In this document: positions 34,871 through 43,268 of the stretch, one piece after another
Layout: the number at the start of each line of letters is the position of its first letter
Position numbering within the stretch: the stretch's first letter is position 1
DNA from: Acidobacteriota bacterium
GTDB taxonomy: Bacteria > Acidobacteriota > Terriglobia > Bryobacterales > Bryobacteraceae
Length of the DNA stretch: 54,069 nucleotides
Assembly: GCA_005808475.1 (NCBI GenBank)
Contig: SYLY01000145.1
Span: forward strand, 1 to 54,069
Reading direction: 5' to 3'
The notes under the pieces: model-generated
Told to the model about the DNA's origin: nothing
What the model saw: the letters and a program-made list of their open reading frames with translations, nothing else
Database searches by the model: none
Program-made: the position numbers and the translations under genes

Positions 34871-37582
34871 TCAGCCCATTCTCGCGGCGCGGCGGAGGCT
34901 TGCCGGCATCGGCGTTTCGTAGCCCATCAGGCAGTACTGATCGAGCGCGAACAGCACGATCGATTCGATGTTGCTCGATCTCGCGAAGTTCACTTCCTTG
35001 TCCCACGACGTGAACGGATCCATGAGGCCGACCAGGAAGCTCCGTTTGTCTCGCGAAAATCCGCGCGACACCGGATATTCCACCGTGGTCCGCGCCAGAT
35101 TCAGGTTCCGCGCGAACGTGTAGGTGAAGCTCTCGGTCTTCAAGCAGTCGAGCGTGGCCGGAGTCCAGGCGCCGGCCGGATAGTTGATCACGCGATTGAA
35201 CGGGCCTTCGTTCACGTCGTTCGGCCAGAGCACTTCGAACCTCGCGTCCGGATGAGAGGCTCGCACGTACGCCATCACAGCGCCGGTGAACTCGCCGATT
35301 AGCAGGGGCAGCAGTTCCGCCTCATCCGGGAAGAGCGCGGGATCGACGCTGCCGGAGGCGATCGCCGCCATCGGTCTGCCGTATTCGAGCAGGAACCGGG
35401 ACTTCGTATAGTCGTCGTGGAACGGCATTCCCGATCCGGCCTTCGGAAAGTACCACCACTGGACTTCGCCGAATTGCAGATAGGGCGTGACTCCGGCTTC
35501 CGCCATGGTGGCCGCCATGTCCGCGTGAACCTGCTTCCAGTAGTTCGTGCTCGCCGGTGAGAAGTTGGTCTGCAGGGCGGGCGTGTTCAGCCACGCGGCG
35601 GAACCGTCCGGATATCGCTGCGCGATGCCGGCAGCCAACGAATCGTCGCCGTGCTGGAGCTCCATGCTGAAGGCCGCGACCACCGGGATTTCGTAGACGT
35701 CCAGAGCGCGATAGAACTCGCGGCTCCAGTCGCGGGCGGCCCGGTTCACGGCGTGCGGAGCGGCCAGATCGGTGTGCCAGGCTCCGTCCACGCCGCCGGC
35801 GAGCGGACTCTCGCTCACCACGGCGGAGAAGCCGGCGCCGGTGGTCGACGCGGCGATCGTCACCGCATGTCCTCGCGTTCCCATGGCGCGGGCGCGAATC
35901 GTGAGGACGTTGCCCGAGACCTGCGCCCACACCGCGGTGTAGCCCCGGTTGAGGATCAGTTCGAACGATTTCGCTACCGTAGCCGCGGTGTCGCCCACGC
36001 GATGTAAATGCGAGATGACCGCAACGTCCGGTGAACCGATGGTTCCGATCGTCAGCGTGGTCGTCTCGCTGAACGCGGGAGCGCCGCTGAACGTGACGGT
36101 CGTGAAAGCGTAGGCATGGCCATCGCGAATCATTTCGTAGAACCACAGGGCGCCCACGTAGTGGTTCTGACGGCCGTGAAAGCCCAACGCGTGGATCATC
36201 CATGCGGTGCGCTCCGGCGCAATCGCGATGGAATGGTCGGTGTCCCAATCGGTCGCGAGCGTGATCGCTCCGTCCTCGGGAAACTCGGGAAGTTCGCTGA
36301 ATGGGAACGCCATCTCGAGGAAGTCTACGTACAAATACTCGCCGGCGGGGCCGTTGAACGTGATCGTCACGGTGTGTGTTCCCGCTGTCAGATCACCGAG
36401 AAAGAGCCGGGCGAGCGTGTCCTCTCCGGCGATGTGCAGGTTCTCCGATACCGGTGGCCGGGAGTCCACCTGGGCCGTGACCGATCCGCTGTTGAACGTG
36501 TAGCGCGTGCCGAGATAGAGCTTGTGCGCCGCGGGGCACGTGTATTGGCACGTTGCCGACGCGCCCGGCTGTTGCGTGTGCCGAATGCTCCCGCCCGAGA
36601 AGTTCCCGCGGCCGTCCTCCCACCCGCTCGAAAAGACAAGGGCTGGATCGCCATCCTCGATGCGCCGCGAACCGGGACCCGCGATCTGGTACGCCCGCCC
36701 CGTCCCCGTCACCGTCCATCCGCTGATGCGCGCCGCGAATTCGCTTCGTTGGTAGGAATCGTCTTGCATGGCCGCGGCGTACGTCCAGCGCATCTTGCGA
36801 ACCTTAGTCGCCGGCACGGTTCGCCCGTCGATCGCGACGAGCGAAGAGAAGTCGAGCGTGACGCGCCATTTCGTGGGCGACTGGCCTCCGGAGAATTTGA
36901 CCCACCAAGGGGACCACGCGAGCGATCCCCCGGTGGCGAATCCGTACACCCCGAGCCGGTTCCCGTTCGCGCCCGATTGGACATCTTTCAGCGTGATGCG
37001 CAGCACCGCGCCGGACCGCTCCGCTTCGAGCGACGTCGAGAACGTCGTGATGCTGGCGGCGATCGCGTCGAGGATCTCCCCCACTTCGTCCGTCGCCACC
37101 GCCTGGTAGGTGTGATGCTCCGACAAGAACGAGATCCCCACGTAGTCGCCGGCCGCCGGAGTGCCGCTCAGCTCCATCTCGGCCGAAGCCGCGACATACG
37201 CACCCTCGATTGGAACAGCGTGATCGCGCAGCCGGACCTGATAGAAGGAGTCCGCCCCGCCGTCGCGAGTCCACACGCGCAGGTACGGCCAGTCGACCGT
37301 CGGAAAGAGATCCGAGTCCATCGGAATGCAATTGTCGCGGGTCTCCTCATAGACCAGCCTCAGGCCGCTCAGATTCCCATCCGGCAGGTTGCGATGGACC
37401 GGGTGCTCGAACACGTTGTGAACGTTCCATTCGATCACTGCCCAGTCGAACTGCTGCCGCCAAGTGCCGGACACCGTGAACCCGGTGGCCGACGCCTCGC
37501 TCATCGCCGCGATCCCGGAAGGCCGCTCGAAGTAGCACTGCAGATCGCGATGCGGACTCAGTTTGTACAAGATTTCGCCCAT
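34871..37582 (-). CDS. Large tail-tip protein with C-terminal TIM-barrel-like (glycosidase-like) domain
   Basis: The ATG at 37582 follows TAGGAGG. The 903-residue protein has an N-terminal beta-rich region (1-120). Two copies of a small module common in phage tail proteins follow, near residues 140-215 and 540-610 (VGDTAATVAKSFELIL, then GNVLTIRARAMGTRGHAVTI). Between them is a beta-sandwich that may bind carbohydrate (about 300-430). The last 270 or so residues look like a TIM barrel (VAAFSMELQHGDDSL, LQFGEVQWWYF, FEVLWPNDVNEGP, SIVLFALDQYCLMGYE). A glutamate in FGEVQ sits where glycosidases keep an acid. It occupies the place of the tail-tip or fibre gene. The RcGTA terminal gene also has a TIM-barrel-like domain; homology to the phage N4-type sheath protein is another possibility. 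Confidence 0.6.
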   Translation of the reverse strand: MGEILYKLSPHRDLQCYFERPSGIAAMSEASATGFTVSGTWRQQFDWAVIEWNVHNVFEHPVHRNLPDGNLSGLRLVYEETRDNCIPMDSDLFPTVDWPYLRVWTRDGGADSFYQVRLRDHAVPIEGAYVAASAEMELSGTPAAGDYVGISFLSEHHTYQAVATDEVGEILDAIAASITTFSTSLEAERSGAVLRITLKDVQSGANGNRLGVYGFATGGSLAWSPWWVKFSGGQSPTKWRVTLDFSSLVAIDGRTVPATKVRKMRWTYAAAMQDDSYQRSEFAARISGWTVTGTGRAYQIAGPGSRRIEDGDPALVFSSGWEDGRGNFSGGSIRHTQQPGASATCQYTCPAAHKLYLGTRYTFNSGSVTAQVDSRPPVSENLHIAGEDTLARLFLGDLTAGTHTVTITFNGPAGEYLYVDFLEMAFPFSELPEFPEDGAITLATDWDTDHSIAIAPERTAWMIHALGFHGRQNHYVGALWFYEMIRDGHAYAFTTVTFSGAPAFSETTTLTIGTIGSPDVAVISHLHRVGDTAATVAKSFELILNRGYTAVWAQVSGNVLTIRARAMGTRGHAVTIAASTTGAGFSAVVSESPLAGGVDGAWHTDLAAPHAVNRAARDWSREFYRALDVYEIPVVAAFSMELQHGDDSLAAGIAQRYPDGSAAWLNTPALQTNFSPASTNYWKQVHADMAATMAEAGVTPYLQFGEVQWWYFPKAGSGMPFHDDYTKSRFLLEYGRPMAAIASGSVDPALFPDEAELLPLLIGEFTGAVMAYVRASHPDARFEVLWPNDVNEGPFNRVINYPAGAWTPATLDCLKTESFTYTFARNLNLARTTVEYPVSRGFSRDKRSFLVGLMDPFTSWDKEVNFARSSNIESIVLFALDQYCLMGYETPMPASLRRAARMG

Positions 37583-37591
37583 TGTCGCCTC

Positions 37592-40500
37592 CTAAAGCCT
37601 CAGCGTCACCGTCAGATCGCGTCCCGGCGAGGTCATGAACGCGCCGCTCACCGACACGATGTCGAGCGTCAGTTCCGATAGCGCCGCCAGAGGCGCGAGT
37701 CCGAATCCGTTCACCACGTTCGAGACCGTCGCGTCCGGCGCGATCGTCAATGCGCAGTACTCGGTCCCGTTCACCTTCAGCCGAAGCAGCACCGGAGCAC
37801 CCGTCGGTGCTTCACCCACCACCGCGAAGATGTCGCGCACCGCGAGCCGCTCGTCCACGATCAACGGTGGAGTCGCGTCGTTTTGAATCGCCAGATAACC
37901 CTCTACCTGCATCGTCAACTGGCCGCCGGAAAGCGTCCGGACTCCGAACCCGGTGCTTGCCGTGAAGTTCGCCTTCCCCGTCTCGCTGTTGCCGCGTGAG
38001 TTCGCCACATGCATCTCCGCGGCCGCGATCCGAATGGCCGGTGCGTGGATCGGATGCGTGAACGCGCCGCTTGCCGGACTCCCGAAGAAGTCGCGGCCGA
38101 ACGGAATCACGTACGTTCTCGATTCGAGCGCATGCACCGTGGCTCCGGCCGAATGCGCCTCAGCCACCGTCCCGTGCGATCCCCGCAGCACCGTCAACGT
38201 ACCGGCCGAGACCGTTACCGCCTCCATGACCTCCGCGCCGGTCTGCAGCAGTCCGCCTGGAACCACGCCGGCGGAACTCGAAACAGTCAACACCGTCTCC
38301 TCTGCTCCGATACCGCCGATCAGAGTCGCGCCCGCCGGACTGGCCAATTCGTCCACGTAGAAAATGCGCAGCGTTCCCGATTGCACTCCTCGCGTGTTGT
38401 CCAGCGATGCGAACCCTACGGCCACCACATCGACATTGCCTTTCCCCGCGGGTTGAAGCGCGAAGAAGGGAGCCGCTGGCACATCCGCGTCCAGCATCGA
38501 TCCGGCGGCGCCGCCGATTCTCCACCGCGTCACCGGCGCCAGTTCGTAGCCGCTGTCCCGTCCCGTGGCGTTCGCGGCGCGGCCCGTGATCTGGACGGTC
38601 GCGCCGGGCCGGTTCGGAATCCGGAAACGAACGGGGCTCAGCGACGATGTCGCGCCGGCCTTCCATCCAGGCTCCACGATCGTGAAGTGACTCGTGGCAT
38701 CGGGCGCAACCGTCCACGATCCCCGGATCGTCAGCGCCGTCGCCGAATTCGTGTCGATGGCCCGTTCTTGCCCAGCGCCCCTTCCCCGCGTGATCCGCGC
38801 GATCATTCCGGCGTACTCGCCCGGGGTCAGCGTGAGCGAACCGGCTCCGATCGTGCTCTCGCCGAAAATCCCCGCCGCCGTCTCCGGATGCAGCTCGAGC
38901 CGCCATTCGAAGATCGCGTGATCGAAGTTCGGGTCCGGCGGTGCGGCCAGAATCGCCGTGAGACCCGCGTCGGCGAAGGACGAAGCGGGCGGCACGTTCG
39001 ACGCGATGCCATACAACTGCCGCGGTCCTCGCCCTCGATACACCCGGAAGGACGCGGTTCCCGGCGCGAAGCTCAGCCCTTCGATCGTGACCCGGTTTGT
39101 CGACCCGCCTTCGGGAATCGGAGCCCGCACCGCGAAGGACGGTTCGGTCTCGCCGCCGCTCGCGTCGACCGCGGTGACTGCGTAGTAGAGCACTTGGCCG
39201 CCGGGGAGCGTTCCGCCGCTGGGGGAAATCGCCGGAGTCAGCGAAAGCTTCGGAATCGCCAGCGCCGACTCGGCGCCCGCGCCCGGCGGAGTGAACGACA
39301 CGGCCAACCATGTTTCGCTGCCGCCGTCGCCGCTGTCCGCTTCTTCCTCCACGATGCCGAAACGTTCCACGCCATTCTCGTCGATCTCCGATCCCAGCAA
39401 CGGCCTCGGAGGAGCGGGCTCGCCGCTGAGCCGCCCCCGCACTCGTGTTCCCCCCGATGCGCTATCGCTGTACCAGGCGTCCTCGTGCGCTTGTGCCTCG
39501 ATCGCGATACGCCCGAAGTTGGCCGCCGGCGCGATGCGTGTCACCCGGAACGGCTTTCGCGTCATGCCTTCCTTCCGGTAGGTGATCGTGATGAGGTCGC
39601 CCGCCCGCAGATGCACGCCCTTTACGCTGGTTTCGAATTCGATGAACAGGTTGCCGCGCACTGCCTTGTCGATTCGCAGCCGCGCCACGCGAGCCGCTTG
39701 GTGGAAGTTCGCCACACCCAGCGCGGTCGAAGTCACGGTGGTCTCCTGCCGTGTGAGCGCCGCGTCGTCGGCGTCCACCAAAGACAGGCTGTCCTGCTGA
39801 TACTCGTTGAACGAATCCTGGAACTCGATGCCGACGCGATTCGGCGAGTCCGCCGCTCCTGGCCGCCACAAGCGCACCGAGGACGCGCCGTTTTCCCGCC
39901 GTGCGATACCCGAGAGTCCACCGCCGTCGCCGAACTCGTATGCCGGCCAGCCGCCGTTCAGTTGCTCCGTTGCGTTGCTTCCCGCCGGCTTCGACGCGTG
40001 TTGCCGCGCCATCGTTCCTTCGATCCGGACTTGCAGCAGGCCGGCTTCGGAGTATCCGAGATAGAGCAGCGAACCGTTGCGCACGCCGCGAATCCAGTCG
40101 GCCGCGCTTCGCCGCCGCCGCATCACCAGATTGCATTGGAAGCGCGGGATCTGAACTGCGTTGCCATTCAGATCGGTGGCGTCGATGAGTTCGGCGCAGT
40201 AGGCGGCCGCTTCCGCGAAGCTGCCGAGGTCGATCTCACCGGCGGTCCACCCGCAACGCCGTAGCAGATCCAGCATCACCCACGCGGGGTTGTTCGTGAA
40301 CGCCTCGCCGAGGTGCGACCCGTCGGCGCCGAACGCCGGCAGCTTCAGTCCTTCCAACAGCACGTTGACCTTGGGGACCGCCTTGCCATCGGCCACGCGA
40401 TTCGGGATCACCACCGAGAGAAACGCCATGCTCCCGTAAGGATCGCCCCCGCTGAAGTCCAGATTGAACCCGCCGGCCTCCGCTCCCGCCGAAACGAGAT

Positions 40501-41491
40501 TGAACCATCCTGTTCCGGTCATGTTCTGTCCGGCGACGCCTTGGGGAACCTCGAATCCGTTCACCACCACCTTGAGCACCCGGTGGATCTCGCCCGCTCC
40601 CAGCAGTACTTCGGTTCGCGTGAGGTTGCCGTCATTACGCGCGAACACCACCGGTGGATTCAGCCATGCGGTCCCGTACACCACCGGAACGAAGTCGTTG
40701 TAGCGAGCTTCGTTCTCGGAAAGCGTCCCCGCGCGAAAGTCCTTCTCGCCATGTCCGCGCACCAGCGTGCTCGCCGGAACGAACTCCACTCCGCCGAATC
40801 GCCGCGTCACGCGGTTCGCGCTGTCGCGGTCGAACATGCCCCGTTGCTCGCACGCGCTCCGCGTATAGTCGCAACTGGTGAAGGGCGCCGCGCCGTCGAG
40901 ATTTCCCAGTCCGCCAGCTTGATCCGCCGAATAGCCGCATCGCCAGAACGATGAGTACTTGCCTCGCTCGCCGCCGTCGATCGCCTCGGCGCGCCGCGTC
41001 TCCGTCGATGGAAACGACCACGGACACCTCCGCTGGATCCGCAGATCCGGCAGCATCAGCCGCTGTGGATTCATCCTGTTCGTAGCCGATATGCGCATCG
41101 ACGCTTCGGCGATCTCTTCCGCCCCGCCGAGCATTCCGCGGAACAGCACCGTGGAGCTCGACGCCGCCGCGCCCGCCGCCAGATCGAAGAACACGAATGT
41201 CGCGGTGAGACCGGCGCCCTTGAATCCGGGGCTCCGCTCGATCTGCGAGAAATAGGAGTCCGCGTTGATCAGCGTGAGCGCCACACGCGCCACGCTGTCG
41301 ATCCCGTCTTCGGCTCCCCATCGCGTGTCGAATGCGTTGTGCCGCGCCACTCTTGCTTCATACGTGTGTCCACCGTGCGACACGCGGTGCGTGGACCAGC
41401 GCTCCATCGTCCCGTCCGCCAGTTTGCAGTCGAACAAGACCAGCGGCGTTTGCGTGACGGCCAATTCTTTTACCGACTCGATCGACGGCAC
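37592..41491 (-). CDS. Baseplate hub/tail-tip protein with lambda gpL-like four-cysteine domain (gpL-gpJ-type fusion)
   Basis: Translation starts at GTG 41491, six bases after GGAGG. The N-terminal 150 residues resemble the DUF2163/BR0599/gpL tail family (VLFDCKLADGTMERWSTHRV, GIDSVARVALTLINAD). Residues 150-240 hold Cys156 (CPWSF), Cys185 (CGYS), Cys207 and Cys214 (CDYTRSAC) and RFGG, the layout of the iron-sulfur-binding gpL C-terminal domain. Residues about 260-720 are hub-like (VPVVYGTAWLNPP, WMLDLLRRCGW-type helix, FEDS-type strands), followed by Fn3-like and beta-sandwich modules (about 780-860, 1080-1150: GAEVMEAVTVSAGTLTVLRG). Its 1299 residues are comparable to lambda gpJ. It would form the central tip that meets the host. 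Confidence 0.68.
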   Translation of the reverse strand: MPSIESVKELAVTQTPLVLFDCKLADGTMERWSTHRVSHGGHTYEARVARHNAFDTRWGAEDGIDSVARVALTLINADSYFSQIERSPGFKGAGLTATFVFFDLAAGAAASSSTVLFRGMLGGAEEIAEASMRISATNRMNPQRLMLPDLRIQRRCPWSFPSTETRRAEAIDGGERGKYSSFWRCGYSADQAGGLGNLDGAAPFTSCDYTRSACEQRGMFDRDSANRVTRRFGGVEFVPASTLVRGHGEKDFRAGTLSENEARYNDFVPVVYGTAWLNPPVVFARNDGNLTRTEVLLGAGEIHRVLKVVVNGFEVPQGVAGQNMTGTGWFNLVSAGAEAGGFNLDFSGGDPYGSMAFLSVVIPNRVADGKAVPKVNVLLEGLKLPAFGADGSHLGEAFTNNPAWVMLDLLRRCGWTAGEIDLGSFAEAAAYCAELIDATDLNGNAVQIPRFQCNLVMRRRRSAADWIRGVRNGSLLYLGYSEAGLLQVRIEGTMARQHASKPAGSNATEQLNGGWPAYEFGDGGGLSGIARRENGASSVRLWRPGAADSPNRVGIEFQDSFNEYQQDSLSLVDADDAALTRQETTVTSTALGVANFHQAARVARLRIDKAVRGNLFIEFETSVKGVHLRAGDLITITYRKEGMTRKPFRVTRIAPAANFGRIAIEAQAHEDAWYSDSASGGTRVRGRLSGEPAPPRPLLGSEIDENGVERFGIVEEEADSGDGGSETWLAVSFTPPGAGAESALAIPKLSLTPAISPSGGTLPGGQVLYYAVTAVDASGGETEPSFAVRAPIPEGGSTNRVTIEGLSFAPGTASFRVYRGRGPRQLYGIASNVPPASSFADAGLTAILAAPPDPNFDHAIFEWRLELHPETAAGIFGESTIGAGSLTLTPGEYAGMIARITRGRGAGQERAIDTNSATALTIRGSWTVAPDATSHFTIVEPGWKAGATSSLSPVRFRIPNRPGATVQITGRAANATGRDSGYELAPVTRWRIGGAAGSMLDADVPAAPFFALQPAGKGNVDVVAVGFASLDNTRGVQSGTLRIFYVDELASPAGATLIGGIGAEETVLTVSSSAGVVPGGLLQTGAEVMEAVTVSAGTLTVLRGSHGTVAEAHSAGATVHALESRTYVIPFGRDFFGSPASGAFTHPIHAPAIRIAAAEMHVANSRGNSETGKANFTASTGFGVRTLSGGQLTMQVEGYLAIQNDATPPLIVDERLAVRDIFAVVGEAPTGAPVLLRLKVNGTEYCALTIAPDATVSNVVNGFGLAPLAALSELTLDIVSVSGAFMTSPGRDLTVTLRL

Positions 41492-41492
41492 T

Positions 41493-42290
41493 TCATACCT
41501 CCTTGTTGATCGCGATGCGGATCACCGCGGAGAACCGGTTCGGTCCTTCCGCGTCCACCGCGATCTCGTCCTGTGCGAAGTTCGCGGTCATGTAAACGCC
41601 CGACTCGGCGCCGGTCCGCTTGTACGGACCGGGCTGGACCTGCGGCTCCACCTGCGCCGCGAAGAGGTCCACCGCCGCTCCGGGCGCAAGTTCGATTTCG
41701 AATCGCACGGGCGGCTCCGCGATCGCCGCGGCTCCGCATCGCAGTGCGACCCGCCTCCAACCGGAGCCGGCCACGAACTCCTCCGACATCGCGACCGGTC
41801 CGGCGGAGCGCCGGAGTGTCAGCGAAGAGCCGGCTCCGCGCGCCCACACGCTGAACGCATATCGATAGCTGCCCGGTCCTTCGATCTCTTGCGCCAGAGC
41901 CATCGGAATCGCGCTCGTGTTGATCACACGCGACGCGCGCGCCGTCCCGAACGGATCCGCTATGCCGGCGGTCAGTTGGAGTGGCGCCGGCTTTTGCCAT
42001 GGACTGTTCCCGAACACTTCACTCCACGCCAGCAAATTGGCCAGCGGATCCAGAAACACGAACGGCCGCAGTCTTCCCTCCACCGCTTCGAAAAGCGCCT
42101 CGAGCGCCGAAGCCTCCGCCTCCGCTAGATCCGGCAATCGCAGCACCCACTCCGCGCGTTCGAATCCTGGATCGGCGAGCTTCGCCTGAATCCCGCCGTC
42201 GCTCTCGCCGAGCACGGTTCGCGTGAACCTGGTCCGGAACGCGGGGAACTGCGCCACCGCGCCGGTCGATAGTTGTGGAAAGAAAGGCAT
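41493..42290 (-). CDS. Distal-tail-like protein with inserted beta-sandwich, paralogue of the next gene
   Basis: The 265-residue protein begins FPQLSTGAVAQFPAFRTRF and continues with ASALEALFEAVEGRLRPFVFLDP. These two stretches correspond to FPTLKSGAVAQYPLRREI and LSALEEFFLARSGRMESFAFVDP in the 119-residue gene just upstream, so the two arose by duplication. Residues about 105-225 are an added jelly-roll-like insert (ASRVINTSAIPM, GSYRYAFSVWARG, GWRRVALRCGAAA). The core resembles DUF2460-type distal tail proteins in siphophages and gene transfer agents. Its stop lies 2 bases before the hub start. Confidence 0.62.
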   Translation of the reverse strand: MPFFPQLSTGAVAQFPAFRTRFTRTVLGESDGGIQAKLADPGFERAEWVLRLPDLAEAEASALEALFEAVEGRLRPFVFLDPLANLLAWSEVFGNSPWQKPAPLQLTAGIADPFGTARASRVINTSAIPMALAQEIEGPGSYRYAFSVWARGAGSSLTLRRSAGPVAMSEEFVAGSGWRRVALRCGAAAIAEPPVRFEIELAPGAAVDLFAAQVEPQVQPGPYKRTGAESGVYMTANFAQDEIAVDAEGPNRFSAVIRIAINKEV

Positions 42291-42291
42291 C

Positions 42292-42651
42292 TCAACTCCA
42301 GTTCTGTCGAACGATCAATTCCGTCCGGCCATGCATCGTTCCAGTCATGCCGAACTCCGCCTCTTCGTTCTCGAAGCTGCAATCCTGGTAAGCCGCCCCG
42401 TCGCGCGGATCGACGAAAGCAAAGCTCTCCATCCGCCCCGACCGCGCCAGAAAGAACTCCTCGAGAGCCGAGAGTTCATCCTCTCCCAGCAGGTCCAGCC
42501 GGATCGTCCACCGTCGCGCGCGCGCGCCGCGCAACCGGAACCGCTGCGCCGAACCGTCCAGAAAGCGCACCTCCGCGGTTCGGTACGAGATTTCGCGCCG
42601 CAACGGATACTGCGCCACCGCGCCGGATTTCAGAGTGGGAAACGCGCTCAT
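42292..42651 (-). CDS. Distal-tail-like small protein
   Basis: The ATG at 42651 overlaps the stop of the tape-measure-like gene (ATGA), which fixes the start at 119 residues; the frame is open further upstream only as a shadow. The sequence is mostly beta with a helix (DELSALEEFFLARSGRMESF) leading to AFVDPRDGAAYQDCSF, the DUF2460-type pattern. Position directly after the tape measure is where siphophages encode the distal tail protein (Dit) that joins tube to hub. It is a paralogue of the 265-residue protein that follows. Confidence 0.62.
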   Translation of the reverse strand: MSAFPTLKSGAVAQYPLRREISYRTAEVRFLDGSAQRFRLRGARARRWTIRLDLLGEDELSALEEFFLARSGRMESFAFVDPRDGAAYQDCSFENEEAEFGMTGTMHGRTELIVRQNWS

Positions 42652-43268
42652 AGATCGTTCACCACGTCGTTGATCGAATGCGTATTGAGCATCGCCTCCC
42701 GGACCGCGCGCGCGATGCTGTCGCTGTGATCGAGAAAGGACCGGCTGTCGATCGCCTGCACGTTGATCGTGATCGGGCCGGGAGCGGGCGCGAGCCGCGG
42801 CGCCGGTTCCACGCCCCGCGACACCTCTCGAATGGCGCCACCCTCGCGCCGGGAAAACCCGGCGTCGACGGAAACCGCTTCCGGCAGCCGGAATAACGAT
42901 GGACCCGCCAACGGCTCTTCGTCCCGTCTCCGCCGGAACAGGCCGATCAGGCTCGACACCACGGGCGATAGCGCGCGGCCGATGCCGGCCGGCGACCGCC
43001 AAGGCTGCCTCGAGTTCCCAATCTGATCGAGCGCCGCGGAGGCCGGCCGGGCGGCCACGCGGCCGGAGCCGCCATCTTCCGCCGTGATCGCGGAGGCCCG
43101 GCGCGCCAGTTCGGCGACCCGCACCGCCAACTCGTCCGTTCCCCCGGCGCCCGCGGGCGAACCGGAAGGAGCGGCTCCGCGAAATGGCGCCGGCATGCGA
43201 TCGCCAGGCGCCGCGGCACTGGCCGCAAGCAGCCTCTCGACATCCTCAAATAAGCTGTCCGTCGGCAT
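42648..43268 (-). CDS. Very short tape-measure-like tail protein
   Basis: The 206-residue protein begins inside the end of the frameshifted chaperone gene (23-base overlap) and ends by overlapping the distal-tail gene. Residues 1-80 are helical with Pro/Ala/Gly-rich parts. A short hydrophobic helix lies near 95-112 (GRALSPVVSSLIGLF). The C-terminus reads ITINVQAIDSRSFLDHSDSI then ARAVREAMLNTHSINDVV, which I recognise as a C-terminal motif of several siphophage tape measures. In other phages the tape measure has 600-2000 residues and sets tail length at about 0.15 nm per residue. This one would give a tail of roughly 30 nm. An alternative is a small tail protein with a true tape measure encoded elsewhere. 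Confidence 0.55.
   Translation of the reverse strand: MPTDSLFEDVERLLAASAAAPGDRMPAPFRGAAPSGSPAGAGGTDELAVRVAELARRASAITAEDGGSGRVAARPASAALDQIGNSRQPWRSPAGIGRALSPVVSSLIGLFRRRRDEEPLAGPSLFRLPEAVSVDAGFSRREGGAIREVSRGVEPAPRLAPAPGPITINVQAIDSRSFLDHSDSIARAVREAMLNTHSINDVVNDL

Noticed and set aside
38009..40264. Long plus-strand open frame inside the tail hub gene
   Set aside because: Shadow of the hub gene; Arg-rich low-information translation, no start context. The minus-strand frame has recognisable tail motifs.
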